Source of the DNA: Thiofaba sp039822285
GTDB lineage: Bacteria; Pseudomonadota; Gammaproteobacteria; Halothiobacillales; Halothiobacillaceae
DNA length: 64,000 nucleotides
Direction of reading: 5' to 3'
NCBI RefSeq assembly: GCF_039822285.1
Contig: NZ_JBAJEY010000002.1
Location: 124,001-188,000 of the forward strand
Positions 35,974-43,492 of this stretch are shown piece after piece (position 1 is the stretch's first letter; each line of letters begins with the position of its first letter). A model generated the notes under the pieces. The model was not told the DNA's origin. It saw only the letters and a list, made by a program, of their open reading frames with translations, and did no database searches. Position numbers and translations under genes: made by a program.

Positions 35974-37818
35974 TCAGGCCGGACGGGGCTTGTCAGGCAG
36001 GCTCTCCTGCCAGAACACCACGCGGTTCCGCCCGGAGGACTTGGCATGGTACAGCGCCCGGTCGGCACGGGTCAGCAGATCCACAGTGCTGGGCAGGGCA
36101 TCGACCCGGGCCGTGGCCTGCACGCCGCCGATGCTGATGGTGGGGTGGATGACGCCGCCATCCGCAAGGGCGATGCTCATGGCCTCCACCGCAACCCTCA
36201 GGCGCTCGGCCAGCTCGCGGGCACCCCGCTCGTCGGTATCCATCAACAGCACTCCGAACTCCTCCCCGCCGAGCCGGCCGAACAGGTCCTGATGGCGCAG
36301 GGTGGCCATCGCGGTCGCGGTGACCTGACGCAGCACCTCGTCGCCCGCAAGGTGGCCGCGGGAGTCGTTGACCTGCTTGAAGTGGTCGAGATCCAGGATC
36401 AGCATGGCCAGCGGGCTGGCGTGCAGCGCCCCCTCCCGCAGCCGCTGGCCGACCTCCAGCATGAACTGGCGCCGATTGAGTGCGCCGGTCAGGCCATCGA
36501 TGGTGGCCAGCCGCTCCAGCTCGTGCTCGCGCCGCTTGCTCGGCGTGATGTCCTGGAAGGTGAACAGAATCAATGCCTCCTCGCCATCCGGCATCAGGGC
36601 GGCCGATACCGACAGCCAAAGGATGCTCCCATCACGGTGGCGGACGCGCAGCTCGTGCTGGCGCGCGATCCCCTGGTCTCGCAGGGTGGTCAGCAGGGCA
36701 TCCCGTTCGCCAGGGTCGACATAGAAATCCACCGTCCGGGAGCCGAGCAACTCGCCACGGCTGAAGCCGACGGTATGGGCCGCGGCATCGTTGATTTCGA
36801 TCAGAAGGCCATCCTCTGCCCGGCTCATCACCATGGGCGAGGGCAGGGATTCGACGATCTGACGCAGGCGCTCACGGCTGGCCTCGATCAGCGCGGTCCG
36901 CTCAGCCACCCGTTCCTCGAGATGGGCATTGAGCTCGGCCAGGGCATGCATGGCCCGGCGCCGCTCGCCGTCCAGCGCACTCGCAAGCAGGACGATCGCC
37001 CCCAGCACCACGATGCGCAGCTGCAGGGCCGTCATGGCCTGCTCCGCACCGAGCGCAGCGAAAGGCCCCCGCCCCAGCAGGGTTCCGGCCAACATGATCA
37101 GAAAGGCGACAGCGAGCAGGGTGTAGGCATCGCGCAAGGAGGCACGGAGGGCGATCCAGATCAGCGGCAGGAGGATGAGGGGCACCAGCCCCGATGCGAC
37201 GGGCCCCTCCATGGGCTGAAAAAACGCCCAAGCCGTCAGGCCGAACAGCAGGCAGGCGGAGGCGATGGCCTCGAACCAGCCATGAACCGGGGCGCGGGGC
37301 CTGGGGTCGCGCCACCACAGGTAAAAGACCGGGGCGAGCAACACGGCGCTCGAAATATCCCCGATCATCCAGCGCATGAAGGTGGGCACGAGCCCAGCCT
37401 CGCCCTGCCCCTCGATGAAGGCGACGCCCGTAGCGCCGAAGGCCGCCGAGACCAGGGCATTGAGCCCGCCCAGCAGGAGGAAGAACGCGGCAACGCCCAG
37501 GGCTGTGTCGAAGGGACGTTGCACCTCACTGACCGCTCGGCGGAACAGCGCCATGCCCAGCACCGGTCCGAGCACATTGCCCAGGGTGACCCACAAGGCG
37601 CCGGTGGTGCCCCAGCCCATGAGGAGGTCGTTGGCCAACCACGAGCCGAGGGCGACACCGGGCATCCAGCGCATGCCCCCCGCCAGGATGGCGAACACCG
37701 CAAGGCCAGTGGAGGGCCACAGGGGGGCCGGAAGATCGAAGAAGACCGTCACCAGCCCCGCCAGGGCGACATAGCCCAGCGCAACGAGCAGATTGGCTCT
37801 GACGGCGGATGCGGACAT
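35974..37818 (-). CDS. MASE1-PAS-GGDEF diguanylate cyclase
   Basis: Inner-membrane cyclase of 614 residues. The N-terminal 300 residues are a MASE1-type sensor with about eight membrane helices (LWPSTGLAVFAIL and WLANDLLMG are characteristic). A coiled linker (about 290-320), one PAS domain (about 320-440) and a GGDEF domain follow. GGEEF (517-521) with the R-H-Q-D inhibitory site indicates an active, feedback-inhibited enzyme. The ATG at 37818 has GGAGG 7 bases upstream; a GTG 36 bases earlier lacks this. Its 3' end lies 12 bases from the last hairpin of the array. It is monocistronic. Confidence 0.94.
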   Translation of the reverse strand: MSASAVRANLLVALGYVALAGLVTVFFDLPAPLWPSTGLAVFAILAGGMRWMPGVALGSWLANDLLMGWGTTGALWVTLGNVLGPVLGMALFRRAVSEVQRPFDTALGVAAFFLLLGGLNALVSAAFGATGVAFIEGQGEAGLVPTFMRWMIGDISSAVLLAPVFYLWWRDPRPRAPVHGWFEAIASACLLFGLTAWAFFQPMEGPVASGLVPLILLPLIWIALRASLRDAYTLLAVAFLIMLAGTLLGRGPFAALGAEQAMTALQLRIVVLGAIVLLASALDGERRRAMHALAELNAHLEERVAERTALIEASRERLRQIVESLPSPMVMSRAEDGLLIEINDAAAHTVGFSRGELLGSRTVDFYVDPGERDALLTTLRDQGIARQHELRVRHRDGSILWLSVSAALMPDGEEALILFTFQDITPSKRREHELERLATIDGLTGALNRRQFMLEVGQRLREGALHASPLAMLILDLDHFKQVNDSRGHLAGDEVLRQVTATAMATLRHQDLFGRLGGEEFGVLLMDTDERGARELAERLRVAVEAMSIALADGGVIHPTISIGGVQATARVDALPSTVDLLTRADRALYHAKSSGRNRVVFWQESLPDKPRPA

Positions 37819-37954
37819 GCGGACGCCTCCGACGTGATGGCGGATGAAGCCCACCCTAACCCCGTCCCGCCAGGGTCAAGGCGCGCGCCCAAGCCGGGGC
37901 ATATCCCAGCTTGCCCATCAAGCCTAGTTCATGCTGGATTCTTGCAGAAGGAAA

Positions 37955-38725
37955 TCAGTGCACCAGCCGGCGGCGCGCGAGGATCACCGCGAGGGCAAAA
38001 CTTGCGGCGGCAAAGGCGGCTAGCACGGCAAGGTTGAGCAGCGGGCGAGCGGGCTCGGTGCCAACGATCAGCGGGCGGATCAGCTCCACCGCGTGAGTCA
38101 GCGGCAGCCAGTCGACGAGGGCGCGCATCGCCTCGGGCAGGGTGTCGACGGGGTAGAACACCCCGCACACCAGCAGCATCGGGGTGATGACGAGGACGAA
38201 GTAGTAGTTGAAGAAGTCGTAGTTGCTCGCCCGCGCGCTCATGACGATGGCCGGCCCGGCGAAGGCCAGGCCGGTGAGGAAGGCGGCCGGCAACGCCCAC
38301 AGGGCAGAGAAGCCATGCACCACGCCGAGCAGGGCCGCGACCAGCAGGATGCCCGCCGCGCTGAAGGCCGACTTGGCCGCGCACCAGAGCATCTCGCCAA
38401 GCAGGATGTCCTGGATCTGCAGCGGTGTGGCGAGCATGGCCTCGTAGGTCTTCTGCGGCACCATGCGGGTGTAAACCGAATACATGCCCTCGAAGGTGGC
38501 GGTGTTCATGGCGCTGGAGGCGACCAGGCCCGAGGCGAGAAAGGCTAAGTAGGACAGCCCGTCCAGGGTGCCGACGAAGGTGCCGAGGCCGAGCCCCAGG
38601 CCGAGCAGGTAGAGCGCGGGCTCGCCCAGATTCATCACCAGCGCAGGCCAGAACAGCCGGCGCCAGACCAAGAAGTTGCGCCGGAAGACGGCCAGGGCCC
38701 CGGGGATGGACAGGTCGAAGGCCAT
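37955..38725 (-). CDS. ABC-2 type exporter permease (NodJ-like)
   Basis: Integral membrane subunit of an ABC exporter, 256 residues with six likely membrane helices (near 22-45, 57-80, 105-135, 142-165, 172-195 and 225-248). The family is ABC-2, of the NodJ/DrrB kind: the VFYPVDTLP segment before the fifth helix is typical. Such transporters export polysaccharide-like molecules, lipids or drugs; the cargo cannot be inferred. The start overlaps the stop of the ATPase gene by 4 bases, so the two are made together. Confidence 0.92.
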   Translation of the reverse strand: MAFDLSIPGALAVFRRNFLVWRRLFWPALVMNLGEPALYLLGLGLGLGTFVGTLDGLSYLAFLASGLVASSAMNTATFEGMYSVYTRMVPQKTYEAMLATPLQIQDILLGEMLWCAAKSAFSAAGILLVAALLGVVHGFSALWALPAAFLTGLAFAGPAIVMSARASNYDFFNYYFVLVITPMLLVCGVFYPVDTLPEAMRALVDWLPLTHAVELIRPLIVGTEPARPLLNLAVLAAFAAASFALAVILARRRLVH

Positions 38726-39642
38726 CAGCCGTCCCTCAGCTCGCGCCCGGTCAGGCGCAGGAACACGTCCTCCAGGCCGGCCGGGCGATGCAGCACGGTC
38801 AGGCCGGGGTGCCCGCCGAGCTGCGCCATGCAGGCCACGCTGTCGCGGGTGTGGATGACCAGGCTGCCGCCGTGCCGCTCGACGCGGCAGTCGGCGGGGA
38901 TGTCGAGCGGCGGCGGTGCATCGACCGGCAGGCCGCGCACCTCGATCACCTCCGGCTCGACATGGCGGGCAATCAGCTCGCGTGGCGATCCCTGATCGAG
39001 GATGCGACCGTGATCCATCACCACCAATTCGTCGCACAGCCGCTCGGCCTCCTCCATGTAGTGGGTGGTCAGCAGCAGGGTGGTGCCACGCGCGCGCAGC
39101 TCCTCCAGCCGCCCCCACAGCAGATGGCGCGCCTGCGGGTCGAGGCCGGTGGTCGGCTCGTCCAGCACGACCAGCTCGGGGGCGTTGATCAGGGCACGGG
39201 CCAGGGTGAGGCGCCGCTTCATGCCACCGGAGAGGCTCTCCACGCGGGCGTCGCGCCGGTCCTGCAACCGCGCGAACTCGAGCAGGCCCTCAATGCGCTC
39301 CTCGACAAGCGGGCGCGGCAGGCCGAAGTAGGCGGCGTAGATGCGCAGGTTTTCGACCACGGTGAAGTCGGGGTCGAGGGTGTCGGCCTGCGGCACGATG
39401 CCGATCCTGGCGCGGATCGCGCGTGCCGCCTCCGGCATAGGCATGTCCAGGACGGCAAGCTCGCCCGTGGTCGGAGGGATGAGGCCGAGCAGCATGCGTA
39501 GGGTGGTGGTCTTGCCCGCGCCGTTCGGGCCAAGCAGACCGAAGCAGATGCCGCGCGGCACGCACAGATCGATGCCATCCACGACCCGCAGGCCGTCGTA
39601 GACCTTGCTCAGGCCGCGGACAACGATGGCCGGGGTGGACAT
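38725..39642 (-). CDS. ABC transporter ATPase (NodI-like)
   Basis: Nucleotide-binding subunit of 305 residues pairing with the ABC-2 permease. Walker A GPNGAGKTT (38-46), Q-loop VPQADTLD, signature LSGGMKRR, Walker B LVVLDEPTTGLDP and the switch histidine in LTTHYMEE are all present. The C-terminal 80 residues after the ATPase core (about 225-305) form the DUF4162-like extension common in drug and NodI exporters. The ATG at 39642 gives MSTPAIVVRGLSK, the proper start of the fold. The TPR protein gene precedes it by 16 bases in the same direction, suggesting a three-gene transcript. Confidence 0.94.
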   Translation of the reverse strand: MSTPAIVVRGLSKVYDGLRVVDGIDLCVPRGICFGLLGPNGAGKTTTLRMLLGLIPPTTGELAVLDMPMPEAARAIRARIGIVPQADTLDPDFTVVENLRIYAAYFGLPRPLVEERIEGLLEFARLQDRRDARVESLSGGMKRRLTLARALINAPELVVLDEPTTGLDPQARHLLWGRLEELRARGTTLLLTTHYMEEAERLCDELVVMDHGRILDQGSPRELIARHVEPEVIEVRGLPVDAPPPLDIPADCRVERHGGSLVIHTRDSVACMAQLGGHPGLTVLHRPAGLEDVFLRLTGRELRDG

Positions 39643-39658
39643 CGGCAGGGCGAGGGGC

Positions 39659-40549
39659 TTACTGGCCGAGGGCGGAGAGGCGCTGAGCCCGCACCTTGTC
39701 GAGCCAGTTGCGGCAGTAGAGGGTCTCGGGATGATCCGCACCCAGGTTCTTCTCATGGATCTGCGCGGCGCGGCTGAGCGACTGCTCGGCCTCGTTCAGA
39801 TGGCCGGCCATGGCCAGATTCACCCCCATGCCGGAGAGGCTGCGCGCCACGGCAGCATCGTTCGGCCCGAGCACCTTCTCGCGGATGGAGAAGCTGCGCT
39901 TGTAGGCGGTATTGGCCTCCTCATGCTTGCCGAGCAGGGCCTGCACATTGGCCAGGTTGTAGATGTCCTTCGCCACCTCGGGATGATCCAACCCCAGGGC
40001 ACGTTCGTCGATGGCCAGGGCACGTTCGTAGAGCGGCTCAGCCTCGGCATAGCGGTCGTTTTGGTAGTAAAAGCCGGCCAGCTGGCTGGCACTGGTGGCC
40101 ACGGCAAGATGGTTGGGCCCCAGCGCCGACTCGTACATGGCAAGCGCGCGCTTGTAATCGGCCTCGGCCTCGGCCGGTTTGCCTTGCTGGGCCAGCAGGG
40201 CGGCGCGGTTGCTCAGCGCCGTCGCATGGTGCTTGCTGTTGGGAGCAGACCTCTCCGCCTCGGCCAGGGCCTGGCGGCAGAGGGTCTCAGCCTCGGCCAT
40301 CTTCTGGCCACTCACGGCCTCGAGACAACGCTGGTTCTTTTCCTCCGCCGCCGGCGCGCTGGAGACGGCGGCGACACTCGCCACACTGTAGGCCGCAGCC
40401 GCGCCGGCGGCGGCCTTGGCCGCTTTCTTGGCCGTGCTGGGTGACTTGGCATGCGCTTTGGCTGCGGTCTCTGGCTTGACCTCCGCGGCGACAGTCGAGC
40501 CAAGGGGCATCATCAAGGCAGTCAAGGCGATCAGGTAACGAAAACGCAT
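39659..40549 (-). CDS. exported tetratricopeptide-repeat protein (kinesin-light-chain type)
   Basis: Protein of 296 residues with a signal peptide (1-22, cleavage near VAA) and a low-complexity Ala/Lys/Ser segment (about 28-70). TPR repeats of the 42-residue kinesin-light-chain type then run through about 75-290 (repeated LAVATS, YAEAEPLYERAL, HPEVAKDIYNLANV). It is probably periplasmic and mediates protein contacts. It is the first gene of a likely transcript with the ABC exporter pair, so it may serve that exporter, though this is inferred only from position. No enzyme motif is seen. Confidence 0.88.
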   Translation of the reverse strand: MRFRYLIALTALMMPLGSTVAAEVKPETAAKAHAKSPSTAKKAAKAAAGAAAAYSVASVAAVSSAPAAEEKNQRCLEAVSGQKMAEAETLCRQALAEAERSAPNSKHHATALSNRAALLAQQGKPAEAEADYKRALAMYESALGPNHLAVATSASQLAGFYYQNDRYAEAEPLYERALAIDERALGLDHPEVAKDIYNLANVQALLGKHEEANTAYKRSFSIREKVLGPNDAAVARSLSGMGVNLAMAGHLNEAEQSLSRAAQIHEKNLGADHPETLYCRNWLDKVRAQRLSALGQ

Positions 40550-40643
40550 GGTGCTCTCCCAGCAAAAGAGGCAAAAACGAGAAGAGGAAATAAGATTGCG
40601 TCAGGGCACAGGTTAAGCCGCCCGCAGACTTAGAGAAACAGGA

Positions 40644-40730
40644 TGGTGCCGGAAGAGGGACTCGAACCCTCACGCTGTCGCCAGCGGCGGATTTTGAGTC
40701 CGCTGCGTCTACCGATTCCGCCATTCCGGC
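40644..40730 (-). tRNA. tRNA-Leu (anticodon CAA)
   Basis: Minus-strand gene of 87 nucleotides with encoded CCA (40644-40646). The acceptor stem GCCGGAA/TTCCGGC, D-arm with TGGCGGAATCGGTAGACGCA, anticodon stem GCGGA/TCCGC with loop CTCAAAA (anticodon CAA), a long class II variable arm and the T-loop GGTTCGAGTCC are all visible. The discriminator base is A, as required for leucine. It reads UUG codons. Confidence 0.96.
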
Positions 40731-40813
40731 ACGGGGAGAGCCGATTCTACATGCCCGGAGCGCCGGGGGCCAAGGGCGGCATGGTATCCTCGCCCGCCAT
40801 GAAGCCTTCCTTT

Positions 40814-41881
40814 ATGAAAGTCAGCGATTTCGATTTCGATCTGCCCGAAGCACTGATCGCCCAGACCCCCTTGCCCGAACGCTCCGGCGCCCGCCTGCTG
40901 GTGGTGGATGGCGCAGCCGGGACCTGGCGCGATGCCGCCGTGCGCGATCTGCCCACCCTGCTCCAGCCCGGCGATCTGGTCGTGTTCAACGATACCCGCG
41001 TGATCCCGGCGCGGCTGCATGGGCAGAAAGACAGCGGTGGCAAGGTGGAGGTGCTGATCGAGCGCCTGCTGAACGCGCGCGAGGCCCTTGCCCACGTGCG
41101 CGCCAGCAAGGCGCCCAAGCCTGGCACCCGACTGCACATGGAGGGCGGGGTGGTGCTGGAGATGCTCGGGCGGGCGGATGAACTGTTCCACCTGCGGCTC
41201 GTCGAGGGGGGCGCGTCTTTGCTTGCGGCGCTGGAGGCCCACGGCCACATGCCCCTGCCGCCCTACATCGAGCGTGCGGACACGGCGAGCGACCGCGAGC
41301 GCTACCAGACCGTGTTCGCCGACCGCCCCGGCGCGGTGGCCGCCCCCACCGCCGGCCTGCACTTCGATGAGGCCCTGCTCGAGGCGATCCGGGCGCGCGG
41401 CGTGGAGACGGCGCGGGTGACCCTGCACGTCGGCGCGGGCACCTTCCAGCCAGTGCGGGTGGAGAACGTGGCCAAGCACCACATGCATGCCGAGTGGATC
41501 GAGGTGCCCGAGGCCACGGTCGAGGCCATCCGCGCCACCCGCGCCCGCGGCTGTCGGGTGGTGGCCATCGGCACCACCGCCGTGCGAGCGTTGGAGTCCG
41601 CCGCCCAGGCGCACGGCGGGGAGCTCGCCCCCTGGCAGGGCGATACCCGCCTGTTCATCACCCCAGGCTACACCTTCCGCGTGGTCGACGCCCTGTTCAC
41701 CAACTTCCACCTGCCGCGCTCCACCCTGCTCATGCTGGTGTGCGCGTTCGGCGGTTATGAGACCGTGATGGGGGCCTATCGCCACGCGGTCGCCTCGGCT
41801 TACCGTTTCTTCAGTTATGGCGACGCGATGTTTCTGACCCCGCATCCGTCCGCCGTGGATCGTTCCAGCCATGAAGTTTGA
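40814..41881 (+). CDS. queA: S-adenosylmethionine:tRNA ribosyltransferase-isomerase QueA
   Basis: Penultimate step of queuosine synthesis: transfers and isomerises the ribosyl group of SAM onto 7-aminomethyl-7-deazaguanine in tRNA, giving epoxyqueuosine. The protein has 355 residues, almost exactly the E. coli length. Family signatures FNDTRVIPARL, APTAGLHFD, VTLHVGAGTFQPV and FITPGY are intact. The ATG at 40814 gives MKVSDFDFDLPE, aligning with known starts; an ATG 15 bases earlier is possible and neither has a clear ribosome-binding site. It overlaps tgt by 11 bases. Confidence 0.96.
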   Translation: MKVSDFDFDLPEALIAQTPLPERSGARLLVVDGAAGTWRDAAVRDLPTLLQPGDLVVFNDTRVIPARLHGQKDSGGKVEVLIERLLNAREALAHVRASKAPKPGTRLHMEGGVVLEMLGRADELFHLRLVEGGASLLAALEAHGHMPLPPYIERADTASDRERYQTVFADRPGAVAAPTAGLHFDEALLEAIRARGVETARVTLHVGAGTFQPVRVENVAKHHMHAEWIEVPEATVEAIRATRARGCRVVAIGTTAVRALESAAQAHGGELAPWQGDTRLFITPGYTFRVVDALFTNFHLPRSTLLMLVCAFGGYETVMGAYRHAVASAYRFFSYGDAMFLTPHPSAVDRSSHEV

Positions 41882-42998
41882 CCTGCTCACAACCTGCGGC
41901 CATGCGCGCCGCGGCCGCCTGACCTTTGCCCGCGGCACCGTCGAGACCCCCGCCTTCATGCCGGTGGGCACCTACGGTACGGTCAAGGCCATGACCCCGG
42001 AGGAGCTGCGCGAGATCGGCGCGGAGATCATCCTCGGCAACACCTTCCACCTCTGGCTGCGGCCGGGGGTGGAGGTGATCAAGAAGCACGGCGACCTGCA
42101 CGACTTCATGCACTGGAGCGGCCCGATCCTGACCGATTCGGGGGGCTTTCAGGTGTTTTCCCTCGCCGGCCTGCGCAAGATCAGCGAGGAGGGGGTGCGC
42201 TTCCAGTCGCCGGTCGATGGCAGCAAGGTGCACCTCGACCCCGAGACCTCGATGGCGGTGCAGCACGCGCTCGGCTCCGACATCGTGATGATCTTCGACG
42301 AGTGCACCCCCTACCCCGCCACCGAGTCGCAGGCGCGTTTCTCCATGGAGCTGTCCCTGCGCTGGGCGGAGCGCAGCAAGAAGGCGCATCTTGAGTTGCA
42401 GGGGGAGGATGCTGCCGCCCTGTTCGGCATCGTCCAGGGCGGCATGTACCCCGCCTTACGCGAGGCCTCGGCGGCGGGGCTGATGGAGATCGGCTTCGAC
42501 GGCTACGCCATCGGTGGTCTGTCGGTCGGCGAGCCGGAGGAGGAGCGGCTGAAGGTGCTGGACGCCACCACCCCGCTCCTGCCGCAGGATCGTCCGCGCT
42601 ACCTGATGGGCGTGGGCAAGCCGGAGGACATCGTTGAGGCGGTGCGCCGCGGGGTGGACATGTTCGACTGCGTGATGCCCACCCGCAATGCGCGCAACGG
42701 CCACCTGTTCACCCAGTGGGGCGATGTGCGCATCCGCAACGCCCGCTACAGTGATGACACCCGTCCGATCGACCCGCACTGTACGTGTTACACCTGCCGC
42801 AACTACAGCCGCGCCTACCTGCGCCACCTGGACAAGTGCAACGAGATGCTCGGCGGGCGCCTGAACACCATCCACAACCTGCACTACTACCAGCAGCTGA
42901 TGCGGGAGATCCGCCAGGCGATTGCCGAAGATCGTTTCGAGGCCTGGAGGGAGGCGTTCTACCAGAAGCGCCGGGCGGGCATCGACGCCGCGGACTGA
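41871..42998 (+). CDS. tgt: queuine tRNA-ribosyltransferase (tRNA-guanine transglycosylase)
   Basis: Exchanges guanine at the wobble position of tRNAs with GUN anticodons for preQ1. The protein has 375 residues, the E. coli size. The catalytic aspartate lies in DSGGFQ (89-94), the nucleophile region is DCVMPTRNARNG near 265-276, and the zinc ligands are C304, C306, C309 and a histidine in TIHNLHYY near 333. The gene begins 11 bases inside queA, the conserved queA-tgt-yajC-secD-secF order. Confidence 0.97.
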   Translation: MKFDLLTTCGHARRGRLTFARGTVETPAFMPVGTYGTVKAMTPEELREIGAEIILGNTFHLWLRPGVEVIKKHGDLHDFMHWSGPILTDSGGFQVFSLAGLRKISEEGVRFQSPVDGSKVHLDPETSMAVQHALGSDIVMIFDECTPYPATESQARFSMELSLRWAERSKKAHLELQGEDAAALFGIVQGGMYPALREASAAGLMEIGFDGYAIGGLSVGEPEEERLKVLDATTPLLPQDRPRYLMGVGKPEDIVEAVRRGVDMFDCVMPTRNARNGHLFTQWGDVRIRNARYSDDTRPIDPHCTCYTCRNYSRAYLRHLDKCNEMLGGRLNTIHNLHYYQQLMREIRQAIAEDRFEAWREAFYQKRRAGIDAAD

Positions 42999-43065
42999 CT
43001 CCACCCACCCCTGTGGCATAATGCCGGACGATTTGCCTTAACCACCCCCAAGGGTATTAATCCTC

Positions 43066-43407
43066 ATGGACATCATTTCCGTCGCCATGGCCGAGGCCCC
43101 GGCCGCCGCTGCCCAGCAGCCCGATCCCTTGATGAGCTTCCTGCCGCTCATCCTCATCTTCGCCGTCATGTACTTCCTCCTGATCCGCCCGCAGATCAAG
43201 CGCCAGAAGGAGCACAAAAAGCTCATCGACGCCCTGACCAAGGGGGACGAGGTGCTGACCTCCGGCGGTCTGGTCGGCCGGGTGGTCGAGCTGACCGATG
43301 CCTTCATCACCCTCGAGGTGGCCGAGGGCACCACGATCATCGTGCAGCGTTCCGCCGTGACCACCGTGCTGCCCAAAGGCACCCTCCGCGATCTGCGCGG
43401 CGCCTGA
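43066..43407 (+). CDS. yajC: preprotein translocase subunit YajC
   Basis: Small single-span membrane protein of 113 residues that associates with SecDF and YidC. The membrane helix lies near 22-40 (FLPLILIFAVMYFLLIRP), followed by the basic KRQKEHKK and the conserved cytoplasmic core (GDEVLTSGGLVGRV). It stands between tgt and secD as in most gammaproteobacteria. It is followed by a strong stem-loop and T-run before secD, so some transcripts probably stop here. Confidence 0.95.
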   Translation: MDIISVAMAEAPAAAAQQPDPLMSFLPLILIFAVMYFLLIRPQIKRQKEHKKLIDALTKGDEVLTSGGLVGRVVELTDAFITLEVAEGTTIIVQRSAVTTVLPKGTLRDLRGA

Positions 43408-43416
43408 TCCCTCGCC

Positions 43417-43450
43417 AAGGCCCCCGCAAGCGTGGGGCCTTCGTTTTTTT
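43417..43450 (+). terminator. stem-loop and T-run between yajC and secD
   Basis: AAGGCCCC (43417-43424) pairs with GGGGCCTT (43434-43441) around a 9-base loop; CG and seven T residues follow (43444-43450). It has the form of an intrinsic terminator within an otherwise co-directional operon, and could reduce secDF expression relative to queA-tgt-yajC or mark a separate secD promoter downstream. Confidence 0.8.
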
Positions 43451-43492
43451 GACCGGGCGGCGGCCCGGGCCCCCAATGACGGGAGCGAGTGC

